Shown here: in pieces, positions 47,916-62,795 of the stretch
How positions within the stretch are numbered: position 1 is the stretch's first letter
Layout: every line of letters starts with the position of its first letter
Source: Sphingomonas sp. ATCC 31555
GTDB taxonomy: Bacteria > Pseudomonadota > Alphaproteobacteria > Sphingomonadales > Sphingomonadaceae
Length of the DNA: 64,000 nucleotides
NCBI RefSeq assembly: GCF_000282895.1
Contig: NZ_ALBQ01000004.1
Coordinates: 1-64,000, forward strand
Reading direction: 5' to 3'
The notes under the pieces: model-generated
The model's input: the letters and a program-made list of their open reading frames with translations, nothing else
Databases searched by the model: none
Told to the model about the DNA's origin: nothing
Position numbers and translations under genes: made by a program

Positions 47916-48590
47916 TTATCGTCCGCTCAGCCGGTGCCAGAGCAGCCGCGCCACGCGCCCAGGCGCGCCAATGGGCACCGGCTGGTCCAGCGGCACGGCT
48001 AGGTCTAGCCGCGCACGATGAGCCAGCGCCCCCAGCGCGCGTGCCTTGCGGCCCCAGCGCGTACCGAGTGCCGCATCCAGCAGCGGTCGTGCCTCGCGCC
48101 GCGCCGCCTCCGCCTCCGCGCCGTCGCCCAGATGGCGGGCAAGGTCTGCCAGCGCCCAGCCCTGCCCCGCCTGGGCGAGCGGGTCCGCAGCCCCTGCCCC
48201 AAATGCGGCGCCGGCAGCGACGAACAGCGTGCCTCGCCCCACGGCGAAGCGCGTCAGCGCCAGCGTGTCCAGCGCCTCTTCTTCCACCAGCACTTCCCAC
48301 CCATGCACAATCGGCACCAGCGATGCCCCGGTCCCTCCCCGAGGGAGCACGTCCGCCGCGAGCGCGGTCAGCACTGGTTCGGCAGGGGGCGGCGCGGTAT
48401 CGAGCTTGGCCAGCGCTTCCCGCCACCACGCGAGTCGGAGCTGCCCGACAGCGGGCTGTGACGTCGTCCGCAGTAGTTGCGCTAGCGCGTCGTCCAGCGC
48501 CAGCAGCGCCGCCAATGCCGGCCGCGCTTCAATGGGCGCATAGGCGAGGATCAGTCCCCGCTCGGGATCTTGGATTATAGGATCGGTCAC
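47916..48590 (-). CDS. squalene/phytoene synthase-like protein
   Basis: 224 residues. It resembles the trans-isoprenoid synthase fold (RLAWWREAL and LALTRFAVGRG regions), but the aspartate-rich motifs that bind diphosphates are degenerate, so it may be an assembly-factor-like, non-catalytic member (NDUFAF6-like) rather than a true synthase. GTG 48590 is taken as start because of AGGAACGAC before it; the longer GTG form overlaps the terminator after pdhB. Confidence 0.65.
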   Translation of the reverse strand: MTDPIIQDPERGLILAYAPIEARPALAALLALDDALAQLLRTTSQPAVGQLRLAWWREALAKLDTAPPPAEPVLTALAADVLPRGGTGASLVPIVHGWEVLVEEEALDTLALTRFAVGRGTLFVAAGAAFGAGAADPLAQAGQGWALADLARHLGDGAEAEAARREARPLLDAALGTRWGRKARALGALAHRARLDLAVPLDQPVPIGAPGRVARLLWHRLSGR

Positions 48591-48640
48591 GTCGTTCCTG
48601 TATGACCAGTCGGCGGTCCGCGAAAGAGTCCGCACAAAAG

Positions 48641-48671
48641 AGAAGACCCGCCGGACACTGGGTCCGGCGGG
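48641..48671 (-). terminator. terminator after pdhB
   Basis: On the minus strand, CCCGCCGGA pairs with TCCGGCGGG around a 7-base loop (48647-48671), and TCTTCTCTTTT follows. It lies 30 bases past the pdhB stop and would end the pdhA-pdhB transcript. Confidence 0.7.
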
Positions 48672-48700
48672 CCTTTCCTGTTCCGCTTCAGCGGCGAAGA

Positions 48701-50092
48701 TCAGCGATAGGTTACCTTTTTCACCATCGCGACCACCTTGTCGGCAGTCACAAGCGCAAGCTTTTCAAGGTTCGCGGCATAAGGAAGCGGCACGTCCTCG
48801 TTGGTAACGCGCAGCACCGGTGCGTCGAGGTCGTCGAAGCCCTCTTCCATCACGAAAGCGGCGACTTCCGACGCGATCGAGCAGACCGGCCAGCCTTCCT
48901 CGACCACCACGATGCGGTTGGTCTTCTTCAGACTCTCCAGCACAGTCTGCTTGTCCAGCGGACGCAGCGTGCGCAGGTCGATCACCTCGGCATCGATGCC
49001 CTCGGCCGCCAGCTTCTCGGCGGCTTCGAGCGAGACGCCCACGCCGATCGAGTAGCTGACCAGGGTCACGTCCTTGCCCTCGCGCATGATGCGGGCCTTG
49101 CCGATCGGCAGGACATAGTCGTCGAGCTTGGGCACGTCGAAGCTGCGACCGTACATCAGCTCGTTCTCGAGGAACACGACCGGGTCCTCCGAACGGATCG
49201 CCGCCTTGAGCAGGCCCTTGGCGTCGGCCGAATCATAGGGCGCGATCACGATCAGGCCGGGGACGCTGGCGTACCACGGGCCATAGTTCTGGCTGTGCTG
49301 CGCGCCGACGCGGCTGGCCGCGCCGTTCGGACCACGGAACACGATTGGGCAGCGCATCTGGCCGCCGGACATGTAGTTGGTCTTGGCCGCCGAGTTGATG
49401 ATGTGGTCGATCGCCTGCATGGCGAAGTTGAACGTCATGAACTCGATGATCGGCTTCAGGCCGCCCATCGCCGCACCGGTGCCGACGCCGGCAAAGCCGT
49501 ATTCGGTGATCGGCGTGTCGATGACGCGCTTGGGGCCGAATTCGTCGAGCAGGCCCTGGGTCACCTTGTAGGCGCCCTGATATTCGGCGACTTCCTCGCC
49601 CATCACGAAGATGCGCGGATCGGTCCGCATTTCCTCGGCCATCGCGTCGCGCAGCGCTTCGCGGACCGTGGTCTTCACCATCTCGGTGCCGGCGGGCACG
49701 GCCGGATCGGCCGGACGCGTCTTCTCGACCGCGGCGGTCAGCTGGGCGGTGCCGGTTTCCGGAGCCTTCTCAGGCGCCGGCGTCGGCTCGGCCTGCTGGC
49801 TCGCGGGTTCCGGCGCGGCCGGTGCAGCAGCGGCGAAGGATGCATCCTCGCCCTCGCCCGCGATCATCGCGATCACGGTGCCGACCTTCACGTTATCCGT
49901 GCCCTCGGCGACCAGGATCTTGGCGATCGTGCCTTCGTCGACGGCTTCGAATTCCATCGTCGCCTTGTCGGTCTCGATCTCGGCGAGGATATCGCCGGAC
50001 TTCACGACATCGCCTTCCTTGACGAGCCACTTGGCGAGCGTGCCCTCTTCCATGGTCGGCGAGAGCGCCGGCATCTTGAGTTCGATCGCCAT
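48701..50092 (-). CDS. pdhB: pyruvate dehydrogenase E1 beta subunit with lipoyl domain
   Basis: 463 residues. The first 80 are a lipoyl domain ([11 protein letters not shown], lipoylated Lys about 43), then an Ala/Pro/Glu-rich linker, then the E1-beta transketolase-like domains ([32 protein letters not shown]). The added lipoyl domain on E1 beta is a known alphaproteobacterial trait. With PdhA it decarboxylates pyruvate for acetyl-CoA. It follows pdhA by 1 base. Confidence 0.95.
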   Translation of the reverse strand: MAIELKMPALSPTMEEGTLAKWLVKEGDVVKSGDILAEIETDKATMEFEAVDEGTIAKILVAEGTDNVKVGTVIAMIAGEGEDASFAAAAPAAPEPASQQAEPTPAPEKAPETGTAQLTAAVEKTRPADPAVPAGTEMVKTTVREALRDAMAEEMRTDPRIFVMGEEVAEYQGAYKVTQGLLDEFGPKRVIDTPITEYGFAGVGTGAAMGGLKPIIEFMTFNFAMQAIDHIINSAAKTNYMSGGQMRCPIVFRGPNGAASRVGAQHSQNYGPWYASVPGLIVIAPYDSADAKGLLKAAIRSEDPVVFLENELMYGRSFDVPKLDDYVLPIGKARIMREGKDVTLVSYSIGVGVSLEAAEKLAAEGIDAEVIDLRTLRPLDKQTVLESLKKTNRIVVVEEGWPVCSIASEVAAFVMEEGFDDLDAPVLRVTNEDVPLPYAANLEKLALVTADKVVAMVKKVTYR

Positions 50093-50093
50093 C

Positions 50094-51143
50094 TCAGTAG
50101 GTCTCCACCAGCACGTCGGTATAGAGTTCGGCCGGATCGGGCTCCGGCGTCTGTTCGGCGAAGTCCGCCGATTCGTTCACGATCTTGCGGATCTCGGCCT
50201 CGAGCGGCTTCAGCTGCTCTTCGGTCACGCCCATCGTCTCGAGCTCGCGCTTCACCGCCTCGATCGGGTCCGACTTGTCGCGGACCGACTGGACTTCCTC
50301 GCGGCTGCGATACTTGGCCGGATCGGACATCGAGTGGCCGCGATAGCGATAGGTCTTCATCTCGAGGATGATCGGGCCCTTGCCGGCGCGCACCCAGGCG
50401 AGCGCCTCTTCCGCCGCACCGCGGCAGGCGAGCACGTCCATGCCGTCCACCTGGATGCCGGGGATGCGGAAGCTCTCGCCGCGCTTGTACAGCTGGTCCT
50501 CGGCCGAGGAGCGATTGACGCTGGTGCCCATGGCGTACTGGTTGTTCTCGATCACGTAGATGATCGGGAGCTTCCACAGCTCGGCCATGTTGAACGATTC
50601 GTACACCTGGCCCTGGTTCGCGGCGCCGTCGCCGAAATAGGCCATGGCGACGCCGCCATCCTCGTTATACTTGTGCGCGAAGGCGAGGCCGGTGCCGAGC
50701 GAGACCTGCGCGCCGACGATGCCGTGGCCGCCGTAGAACTTCTTCTCGGTCGAGAACATGTGCATCGAGCCGCCCTTGCCGCGCGAGATACCCGCGCCGC
50801 GGCCGGTCAGCTCGGCCATGATCACCTTGGGGTCGATGCCGTAGGCGAGCATGTGGCCATGGTCGCGATAGCCGGTGATCACCGAGTCCTTCTCGCCGTC
50901 CAGCGCCGACTGCAGGCCCACCGCAACGGCCTCCTGGCCGATATAGAGGTGGCAGAAGCCGCCGATGAAGCCGAGGCCGTAGAGCTGGCCCGCCTTCTCT
51001 TCGAAGCGGCGGATCAGCAGCATCTGCCGGTAGAATTCGAGCAGCTGTTCCTTCGACGCCTTGAACCGTTCCGGTTCGCTGGGCCGCTCGCGATTCGGTA
51101 CGGCGGGTGGGGTCGGTGCGTTGCGTGCCGGTGCTTTGGCCAC
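50094..51143 (-). CDS. pdhA: pyruvate dehydrogenase E1 alpha subunit
   Basis: 349 residues. The thiamine-diphosphate motif is [15 protein letters not shown] ... ENNQYAMGT, and the phosphorylation-loop region [13 protein letters not shown] is conserved. GTG 51143 is the likely start: GAGGA lies upstream, the family usually begins with a short Ala/Pro-rich tail like this one, and the longer form would need a TTG. The operon with pdhB is usual. Confidence 0.94.
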   Translation of the reverse strand: MAKAPARNAPTPPAVPNRERPSEPERFKASKEQLLEFYRQMLLIRRFEEKAGQLYGLGFIGGFCHLYIGQEAVAVGLQSALDGEKDSVITGYRDHGHMLAYGIDPKVIMAELTGRGAGISRGKGGSMHMFSTEKKFYGGHGIVGAQVSLGTGLAFAHKYNEDGGVAMAYFGDGAANQGQVYESFNMAELWKLPIIYVIENNQYAMGTSVNRSSAEDQLYKRGESFRIPGIQVDGMDVLACRGAAEEALAWVRAGKGPIILEMKTYRYRGHSMSDPAKYRSREEVQSVRDKSDPIEAVKRELETMGVTEEQLKPLEAEIRKIVNESADFAEQTPEPDPAELYTDVLVETY

Positions 51144-51289
51144 GATCAGATATTCCTCATCCGGGGAGGGGAAAGGCGGGTGCCTATACGCGCGTTTTCG
51201 CAAGGCTTGCAACCAACGCGCGGGTTCGGACCACGTACATCCGCCCTAAGGTGCTCGGCCGTGGCTGGCAACAGGTGCCGCTACGGCGA

Positions 51290-51610
51290 TCACTTCTTGT
51301 CGAGCGGGATGATCACTTCGTCGGGGCGGACGACGTTGAGCTGCTTGCGAGCAAGCTCGTCGACCATGTCGGGATCGGCGCCGTGCTTCGGATCGAGCAG
51401 ATCGACTCGATTCTTGAGCTCGGCACGCTTCTTGTCGAGCACCGCATACTCGCGCTGCTTGGCTTCCAATTCGTGCCGCACTTCCTTCGCGGCGACGATC
51501 CCGTTCGGCCCCAGAACCGCGTTATACCCGAAAAAGCCGATGGCGATCAGCGCCGCGGCGGGAAGCCCCGCGCGGCGCAGCAGCGTGGACATGGGCGAAG
51601 CGCGCTTCAT
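51290..51610 (-). CDS. ftsB: FtsB/DivIC-type septum formation initiator
   Basis: 106 residues: short cytoplasmic head, one membrane helix (about 14-32), then a coiled-coil (KEVRHELEAKQREYAVLDKK) and a small C-terminal domain (NVVRPDEVII). This is the FtsB layout; by family it links FtsL and FtsQ in the divisome. Location after eno and before pdhA is common in alphaproteobacteria. ATG 51610 is preferred; ATG 51592 is possible. Confidence 0.85.
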   Translation of the reverse strand: MKRASPMSTLLRRAGLPAAALIAIGFFGYNAVLGPNGIVAAKEVRHELEAKQREYAVLDKKRAELKNRVDLLDPKHGADPDMVDELARKQLNVVRPDEVIIPLDKK

Positions 51611-51667
51611 GCCCGTGTTTTTCGCTGATCGATCGGCTCTTAGCAAGATTGCGGTTCCTACTGAGGG

Positions 51668-54024
<2,357 letters not shown>

Positions 54025-54028
<4 letters not shown>

Positions 54029-54357
54029 CAGTACCCCGCGACCCCGACGCGGCTAGGGTGCGTGCTCGCGCCGCGCGGGACAAGCTGATGGGCACCGTCG
54101 GCACGCTGCAACAGCGGCTCAAGCCGGCGAATCTCGCCCAGGAGGCGGTGGAAAACGCCAAGCAGAGCGTCACTAGCATTGCCCGCGAGGGCACGGAGGC
54201 GGTTCGCACCCGCCCCTGGCTGGCAGCGGCGGTGACCAGCGGCATCGGGCTCGTCTTCGCCCGTGGGTGGATCGTCGACATCTTCCGCAAGGGCAAACAC
54301 GAAACCGCCGGCCTCCCCAAGGGTTCGGCTACGCAAAACAGCAACGCAGAAGGATGA
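54025..54357 (+). CDS. DUF3618-like protein
   Basis: 110 residues with a long helix (RDPDAARVRARAARDKLMGT opening), then a hydrophobic stretch at about 68-82 and a short basic tail. It fits DUF3618 in layout and neighbourhood. It is translationally coupled to the holin-like gene and followed after 4 bases by another small gene. Confidence 0.72.
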
Positions 54358-54361
54358 CGCC

Positions 54362-54679
54362 ATGAGCATCAACACCGAAACCGACACCGACACCGGATTG
54401 CGCCTTACCGAAAATCCCGCGCTGCTGCTTGCCGGCGGCGTTGCGGTGGGCGTGCTGATCGGCATGCTGCTGCCGCGGTTCGAGCGCGAAAAGGCGGCAC
54501 TGGAGCCGCTCGGCCGCAAGCTTGCCGACGGCGCCGCCGCCGCCGTTCAGGCCGCAAAGGAAAGCGGCCGCGAACAGATAGAATCGCTGATCCCGAACAG
54601 CGATGCCACCAAGGAGCGCGTCTCGGCACTGTTCGGCACCGTAATCGACGCGGCCAAGGACGCTACGAGTAGCCGTTGA
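54362..54679 (+). CDS. small membrane-anchored protein of the same cluster
   Basis: 105 residues: a polar start with Thr/Asp repeats (ETDTDTG), one membrane helix (about 20-37) and a helical Ala-rich tail (KLADGAAAAVQAAKESGREQ). It looks like a further member of the YqjD/YqjE/DUF3618 set. No recognised domain. Confidence 0.65.
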   Translation: MSINTETDTDTGLRLTENPALLLAGGVAVGVLIGMLLPRFEREKAALEPLGRKLADGAAAAVQAAKESGREQIESLIPNSDATKERVSALFGTVIDAAKDATSSR

Positions 54680-54753
54680 TCCGCCTATAAGGGGGTTGAG
54701 CGAAGGGCCGCAGTCCCGGTAAGGGCTGCGGCAACCCCACCCCAGGAGGCGCA

Positions 54754-54981
54754 ATGAGCAAGCTTCATCTGGTTTTCGGCGGCCGCGTGGCCGATCCGAC
54801 GACCCTTGATTTCGTCGATCCCTCAAAACTTGATGTTGTCGGCATCTTCCCCGACTATGCAAGCGCCGAAAAGGCGTGGCGCGCTGCCGCGCAGCGGACC
54901 GTCGACGATGCTGAGATGCGTTATGTGGTGGTCCATCTCCACCGCATGCTGGATCCGGACGCGGAAGCGACCAAAGGCTAA
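54754..54981 (+). CDS. DUF4170 protein
   Basis: 75 residues, matching the small alphaproteobacterial DUF4170 family (LVFGGRVADPTTLDFVDPSKLDVVGIFPDY is split here across the core; conserved Gly-Gly and Asp-Tyr). CCAGGAGG precedes the ATG. Function unknown. Confidence 0.82.
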   Translation: MSKLHLVFGGRVADPTTLDFVDPSKLDVVGIFPDYASAEKAWRAAAQRTVDDAEMRYVVVHLHRMLDPDAEATKG

Positions 54982-55000
54982 TCCAGCCCCGAACGGTTCA

Positions 55001-55024
55001 CCCCCTCCTGCGTGCGGGAGGGGG
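55001..55024. repeat. palindromic repeat between convergent genes
   Basis: CCCCCTCC (55001-55008) pairs with GGAGGGGG (55017-55024). It belongs to the C-rich/G-rich palindrome type also found at 38051, 56332 and 62207. It may act as a two-way terminator between the DUF4170 and rhomboid genes. Confidence 0.6.
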
Positions 55025-55041
55025 TATAGCGAAACTTGCGC

Positions 55042-55671
55042 TCAGGCGTGCCGCCAGCGCCACAGCAGCAGCGGCCGCGCCAGCGCAAGTCCAACCAGGA
55101 AGCCGCCGATATGCGCCCAGATGGCGACATCTACGCCACCCTGGACGAAAGCAAAGCCCATCAGCAAGTTAAGGCCGATCCATGCCGCGGCCAGCCAAGC
55201 AATGTGAACCACCGGCGCCGGGATAGGCCCGATCGCCTTTGCACGCTGCCGCCCGAACAGCAGCGAATAGGCGCCCACCACCGCTGAGGTCGCTCCGCTG
55301 GCACCAATCATAGGAGCGGTCGACATTGGATCGGCCAGCCACTGCGTAGCGGCCGCGGCATAGGCGCCGATCAGGTACAGGGTAATCAGTCCCTTGCCGC
55401 CAAGCGCCCGCTCCGCTTCCCGGCCGGTATAACCCAACATCAGCATGTTCATGCCCAGGTGGAAGAACCCGGCATGGATTAATGTGGAGGAAAGCGGCGT
55501 CAGTAGCGCCGGTACGGTCCAGGCCGCGGGCATTGCCACGCCGCCAGTCAGGCGCGCCGGCAGGAAGCCAGCCAGATACTGGATTTCGAGCGTATTGGGG
55601 GCGACGCTGACTAGCAGGCTCACCACGACGGTGATGGCGACGATCGCCGTCGTAGCACTCAGCGACCGCAT
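55042..55671 (-). CDS. rhomboid-family intramembrane serine protease
   Basis: 209 residues with about six membrane helices. HAGFFHLGMNML is the conserved His/Asn segment, the catalytic Ser is in GASGATSAV, and the partner His is in IWAHIGGF. It cleaves membrane proteins inside the bilayer; substrates unknown. It lies 8 bases downstream of greA on the same strand. Confidence 0.9.
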   Translation of the reverse strand: MRSLSATTAIVAITVVVSLLVSVAPNTLEIQYLAGFLPARLTGGVAMPAAWTVPALLTPLSSTLIHAGFFHLGMNMLMLGYTGREAERALGGKGLITLYLIGAYAAAATQWLADPMSTAPMIGASGATSAVVGAYSLLFGRQRAKAIGPIPAPVVHIAWLAAAWIGLNLLMGFAFVQGGVDVAIWAHIGGFLVGLALARPLLLWRWRHA

Positions 55672-55679
55672 CGAATTCC

Positions 55680-56156
55680 TCAGATGAACTCGATCTTGGA
55701 GACCAGATAGTAACGGTCGCCCGCAGGCACCGAAACTTCGACTTCCTCGTCGACCTTCCGACCAATCAGCGCTCGGCCGATCGGCGAATTGTACGAGATG
55801 CGACCCTTACTCGCATCGGCTTCAGTCTGACCGACAATCTGGTACTTCACCGGTTTGTCGTCTTCGTCGAGCAGCGTCACGGTCGCGCCGAACACGACCT
55901 TGTCGCCCGACAGCTCCTTCGGATCAATGATCTGGGCGCGGCTCAGCTTGTCCTCGATATCGTTGATCGAAGCTTCGACCTGGCCCTGCCGTTCCTTGGC
56001 GGCATGGTACTCGGCGTTTTCGGAAAGGTCGCCATGGGCGCGCGCTTCCTCGATCGCGTCGACGATCAACGGCCGCTCGGCCTTCAACCGCTTCAGCTCC
56101 TCGCTGAGCTTCTGATAGCCTTCGGCCAGCATCGGCATCTTTTCGACGGTCGCCAT
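55680..56156 (-). CDS. greA: transcription elongation factor GreA
   Basis: 158 residues, the normal length. N-terminal coiled-coil with the acidic tip region ([20 protein letters not shown]), C-terminal FKBP-like domain ([20 protein letters not shown]). It rescues backtracked RNA polymerase. ATG 56156 begins the family's usual [11 protein letters not shown] good promoter lies about 100 bases upstream. Confidence 0.95.
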   Translation of the reverse strand: MATVEKMPMLAEGYQKLSEELKRLKAERPLIVDAIEEARAHGDLSENAEYHAAKERQGQVEASINDIEDKLSRAQIIDPKELSGDKVVFGATVTLLDEDDKPVKYQIVGQTEADASKGRISYNSPIGRALIGRKVDEEVEVSVPAGDRYYLVSKIEFI

Positions 56157-56255
56157 ACGCCCTAGTCCTTCAATACGCCCCCGGGGACCGACCATCGCCC
56201 GAAAACGACGTCCGCACATTCACATCGGTTGGGGAAATCCATTGTGCGAACGCGA

Positions 56256-56284
56256 ATTGTAAGGTGCGGCACCCGAAACATCAA
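56256..56284 (-). promoter_or_regulatory. greA promoter candidate
   Basis: On the minus strand TTGATG (56279-56284), a 17-base spacer, and TACAAT (56256-56261). Transcription would start near 56248, leaving a leader of about 90 bases before the greA ATG. Confidence 0.6.
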
Positions 56285-56331
56285 GGCGGGGAGCGTAAAA
56301 GCAATCTTTAGTTCACTGCCAATGGGCTTGC

Positions 56332-56436
56332 GCTCCCCTCCCGCAAGCGGGAGGAGTCAGGGGGGAGATCGACGCGGAAGAAGCGCTGAACAGCTTCCGC
56401 CCCTCCCCCAGGATTCTCCCGCAAGTGGGAGGCGAA
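56332..56436. repeat. pair of inverted palindromic repeats
   Basis: The left copy has CCTCCCGC-AA-GCGGGAGG (56337-56354); the right copy, CTCCC-N6-GGGAG (56416-56431), reads as its reverse complement including the flanks (GGGAG, then A/TC and GGGGGAG). Two palindromes in opposite orientation about 60 bases apart resemble a BIME-type unit. The 306 bases between carB and greA (56157-56462) hold only this and the greA promoter region. Confidence 0.65.
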
Positions 56437-56462
56437 CGATAGAACCGCACGCCTCCCGAATT

Positions 56463-59791
<3,329 letters not shown>

Positions 59792-59792
<1 letters not shown>

Positions 59793-60442
59793 TAGTTACT
59801 CTGCATCATCTGGCTGACAACCGCACCCAGCAGGGCGTTGGCCAAAGCCTTGATTGTTGGATTTTTGTAGCGATCAATCAGTTCTGAAAGAGCGCGCACG
59901 AGCACTTCGTAAAGCAAGTACACGCGAAATTCGCCTGCACGTATCAACTCACGCCCAGCCTTGATTTGGCCAAGCAATCTTTCACGAAGCCCTGGCTGCT
60001 CAGGATCGCCATTGTCCTGCTCAAGAGCGTCAATAAGCTCGTTTACCGGACGAACAGCCTCTTCGACCTGATTATGGCTGAGGCTTACAATGCGATCAGA
60101 GGCCGGAATCTCAACCTCACTTTGACTCCGCTCGTTGTAATCTTTGAGTCGCGCAATCAAATTTCTCAGTGAAGGCAAACGCTCCGCCGCTTGCAAACCC
60201 TCGTCCGTGAGAGAGTAAGAAACAGGGCCATCATTCTCGAATTGACCAGTCCCAACAAGGCCAATGAGCCCTGAGTCAGTCAGACTAGTTAGTACTCTGC
60301 GCGTAAAGCCCAGCGCGAATACGTTATCCAAGCGCGCCTGGATGTCGTCTGCTCCTAGGCTGTCCCAATCTGCAAAGCCGTATAGCGTCTCGTACGCAGC
60401 GACGAGAACGATATCTTTAGCCTCGTCGAAGGTCGCTCTCAC
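59792..60442 (-). CDS. unrecognised protein inserted between carA and carB, N-terminal winged-helix-like
   Basis: 216 residues. The first 95 look like a winged helix-turn-helix ([20 protein letters not shown], then a [14 protein letters not shown] wing and helix); the rest is helical with no known motif and no membrane segment. It overlaps carA by ATGA and carB by TAATG, so it is co-translated with both. Its base composition is plainly more AT-rich than the neighbours and it uses codons rare around it (CTA, GTA, ACT, AGA), pointing to acquisition from elsewhere. I cannot assign a function; a regulator is only one possibility. Confidence 0.75.
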
Positions 60443-61602
60443 GCCATCATCCCCACGAACCGCTCGAACAGATAGAGGCTGTCCTGCGGGCCCGGGCTGG
60501 CCTCGGGGTGGTATTGCACGCTGAACGCCGGGCGGTCGGTGAGCGCGATGCCGGCGTTGGAGCCGTCGAACAGCGACACATGCGTCTCGCGCACACCCTC
60601 CGGCAGGCTCTCGCGCTCGACGGCGAAGCCGTGGTTCATGGAGGTGATCTCCACCGCGCCGTCTTCCAGCCGCTTGACCGGATGATTGGCGCCGCGATGG
60701 CCCTGGAACATCTTGGTGGTCTGCGCGCCCACTGCGAGGCCGAGCAGCTGGTGGCCGAGGCAGATGCCGAACAGCGGCTTGCCGGTCTCGAGCAGCTGGC
60801 GGATCACCGGCACGGCATATTCGCCGGTCGCGGCGGGATCGCCCGGGCCGTTGGAGAGGAAGAAGCCGTCCGGGTTGAACGCCATCACCTGCTCGAAGGT
60901 GGCGGTGGCGGGCAGCACGGTCACGTCCGCACCGGCCTTCACCAGGTTGCGGAAGATGTTGCGCTTCGAGCCATAGTCGATCGCGACGACCTGCGGGCGC
61001 TTGGCTGCGGGGCGGCTGGTGTCATAGCCGGCGCCGAGCTTCCACACGCCGCCTTCCCAGCCGAAATGCGTCTCGCACGACACGGTGACGGCGAGGTCCA
61101 TCCCCTCCAGCCCCGGCCAGGCGCGCGCCTTTTCGAGCAGCGCGTCGAGGTCGAACTTGCCCTCCTTGGAGTGCGCGATCACGCCGTTCGGCGCGCCGCC
61201 CAGGCGGATACGGCGGGTGAGCGCGCGGGTGTCGATGCCCGACAGGCCGATGCGCTGGTGCTTCGCCATCCAGGCATCGAGATGCTCGGTGCTGCGGAAG
61301 TTCGACGGCTCGGTCACGTCCTCGCGGACGATCATGCCCAGCGCATGGGGATCGTCGGCCTCGATGTCGTCGGGGTTGGCGCCGACATTGCCGATATGCG
61401 GGAAGGTGAAATTGATGATCTGACCGGCGAAGCTCGGGTCGGTCATGATCTCCTGATAGCCGGTCATCGCGGTGTGGAAGCACACCTCGCCGACGGCATC
61501 GCCTTCGGCACCGAATCCTCGACCCCACAATATCTCGCCGCTCGCCAGAACCAGAACGCCCGTGGCTCCAACGGGCATGGACAAGGGTTTGGCGTCGGCC
61601 AT
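60439..61602 (-). CDS. carA: carbamoyl-phosphate synthase small subunit
   Basis: 387 residues. The C-terminal glutaminase has the nucleophile Cys in GICLGHQLLG and the His-Glu of VQYHPEASPGPQDS. It supplies ammonia from glutamine to CarB. ATG 61602 begins the usual family N-terminus after AGGAG. An in-frame extension to 61680 would run into the divergent promoter region. Its last bases overlap the start of the inserted gene (ATGA). Confidence 0.96.
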   Translation of the reverse strand: MADAKPLSMPVGATGVLVLASGEILWGRGFGAEGDAVGEVCFHTAMTGYQEIMTDPSFAGQIINFTFPHIGNVGANPDDIEADDPHALGMIVREDVTEPSNFRSTEHLDAWMAKHQRIGLSGIDTRALTRRIRLGGAPNGVIAHSKEGKFDLDALLEKARAWPGLEGMDLAVTVSCETHFGWEGGVWKLGAGYDTSRPAAKRPQVVAIDYGSKRNIFRNLVKAGADVTVLPATATFEQVMAFNPDGFFLSNGPGDPAATGEYAVPVIRQLLETGKPLFGICLGHQLLGLAVGAQTTKMFQGHRGANHPVKRLEDGAVEITSMNHGFAVERESLPEGVRETHVSLFDGSNAGIALTDRPAFSVQYHPEASPGPQDSLYLFERFVGMMA

Positions 61603-61746
61603 TTGGGGCGGGCACTCCTGCTTTGGGTTTTGCGATGTTGCTAAGGGCCGCCCGCTAGACCCCATGGGCGGGTGCGTCAATCTGTTAAGTTTTGTGGCAT
61701 TCGGCTATGTCTCCGCGCTTTCCCGGACAAGATCGAGAGACCACGA

Positions 61747-62199
61747 ATGATTCGCGACGACATCAAGGCTGCGCTGGTGACCGCCATGAAGGGCGGGGAC
61801 AAGGCGTCGACCGCCACGATCCGCCTGATCCAGAGCGCGATCAAGAACCGCGACATCGAGGCCCGCACCGGCAAGGCACCCGAGGACGACGACGTGCTGG
61901 TCGTCGAGGTGCTGCAGAAGATGGTCAAGCAGCGGCGCGAATCGATCGACATGTATGTGAAGGGCGGGCGGCAGGAACTCGCCGACGCCGAGGCAGCCGA
62001 AGTGGTGGTGATCGAGCGCTTCCTGCCGCAGCAGATGAGCGAGGCGGAGACGACCGCGGCGATCGAGGCGATCAAGGCCGAGCTGGGCGCAAGCGGCATG
62101 AAGGACATGGGCCGGGTGATGGCCGAGTTGAAGGCCCGCCACGCGGCGCAGCTCGACATGAGCAAGGCCAGCGCGCTGGTGAAGGCGGCGCTGAGCTGA
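61747..62199 (+). CDS. GatB/YqeY domain protein
   Basis: 150 residues, YqeY family: MIRDDIKAALVTAMKGGDK opening, IKNRDIEARTGK, and ERFLPQQMSEAE. It is related to the C-terminal part of the GatB amidotransferase subunit; the free-standing protein may act on tRNA, but its role is not established. It is divergent from carA and lies in the usual alphaproteobacterial carA-yqeY-dnaG order. Confidence 0.9.
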   Translation: MIRDDIKAALVTAMKGGDKASTATIRLIQSAIKNRDIEARTGKAPEDDDVLVVEVLQKMVKQRRESIDMYVKGGRQELADAEAAEVVVIERFLPQQMSEAETTAAIEAIKAELGASGMKDMGRVMAELKARHAAQLDMSKASALVKAALS

Positions 62200-62206
62200 G
62201 ACAAAA

Positions 62207-62249
62207 GCTCCCCCTCCCTTCCAAGGGAGGGGGTCGGGGGGGCGGGTGC
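62207..62249 (+). repeat. palindromic repeat, left copy flanking the DUF559 gene
   Basis: CCCCCTCCCTT-CC-AAGGGAGGGGG (62210-62233), a perfect 11-base stem, followed by a G-rich tail to 62249. Its first 27 bases equal the reverse complement of the copy at 62619-62663, and the G-rich tails also match with a few changes. The tail provides the only ribosome-binding sequence before the ATG at 62250. Confidence 0.85.
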
Positions 62250-62666
62250 ATGTTCACACATAGCAAGCTCTGGATGCAGACGCGCGCGAAAGAGCTTCGC
62301 CACAATCCCACGCCGATGGAGCAGAAGCTCTGGCAGCGCCTTCGCGCCTCCCAGCTTGAAGATCTGAAGTTCCGCTTCCAGCACGTCATCGAACCGGCAA
62401 TCCTCGATTTCTGCTGCCCGAGCATCGGCTTGGTGATCGAGATCGACGGCGACACCCATGACGCGGACGCGGATCGCGACCGCGACATCGGGCTGGCGCA
62501 GCTGGGTTATACGGTGCTCCGCTTCACCAACCACGAGGTCGCCACCAACCTGGACGGCGTCCTCCAGACGATCGCGGATCGCGCACGCGGTCTACCCATT
62601 CGGCAGTGGAACCGAGGCGTCACCCACCCCCCGGCCCCCTCCCTTGGAAGGGAGGGGGAGCGCTAG
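62250..62666 (+). CDS. DUF559 (Vsr-like) endonuclease-domain protein
   Basis: 138 residues. PD-(D/E)XK-type fold related to very short patch repair nucleases: MEQKLWQRLR, FRFQHVIEPAILDFCC with D53, then VIEIDGDTH with E64, D66 and H70, so the catalytic residues look intact. The gene is bracketed by inverted copies of a palindromic repeat: one ends at its start codon, and the other encodes its last 14 residues (PPAPSLGREGER) and stop. It interrupts the common yqeY-dnaG order. Function not known for the family. Confidence 0.82.
   Translation: MFTHSKLWMQTRAKELRHNPTPMEQKLWQRLRASQLEDLKFRFQHVIEPAILDFCCPSIGLVIEIDGDTHDADADRDRDIGLAQLGYTVLRFTNHEVATNLDGVLQTIADRARGLPIRQWNRGVTHPPAPSLGREGER
62619..62663 (-). 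repeat. palindromic repeat, right copy (inverted) flanking the DUF559 gene
   Basis: CCCCCTCCCTT-GG-AAGGGAGGGGG (62635-62658) with the G-rich tail on its left when read on the minus strand. It is the inverse of the copy at 62207-62249 and lies inside the 3' end of the DUF559 coding region. Confidence 0.85.
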
Positions 62667-62675
62667 GCCCCATCG

Positions 62676-62740
62676 TTCCCCCTCCCTTCCAAGGGAGGGG
62701 AGGGAGCCGCGCAGCGGCGGAAGGGGGTGGGTGATCGGTC
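62676..62740 (+). repeat. palindromic repeat, third copy
   Basis: CCCCCTCCCTT-CC-AAGGGAGGGG (62678-62700) in the same orientation as the copy at 62207, followed by an added small hairpin (CCGCGCAGCGG) and then GGAAGGGGGTGGGTGA, which matches the tail of the other copies. It lies between the DUF559 gene and dnaG, about 55 bases before the dnaG start. Confidence 0.78.
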
Positions 62741-62795
62741 GCCTGCCTACCGCCCTCACCTTCCCGACTCACTCACAAAGGCGCATCACGCACCA

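Noticed and set aside
47916-48590. Assignment as a true phytoene or squalene synthase
   Set aside because: The Asp-rich substrate-binding motifs are not intact and the protein is short; it is kept as synthase-like only.
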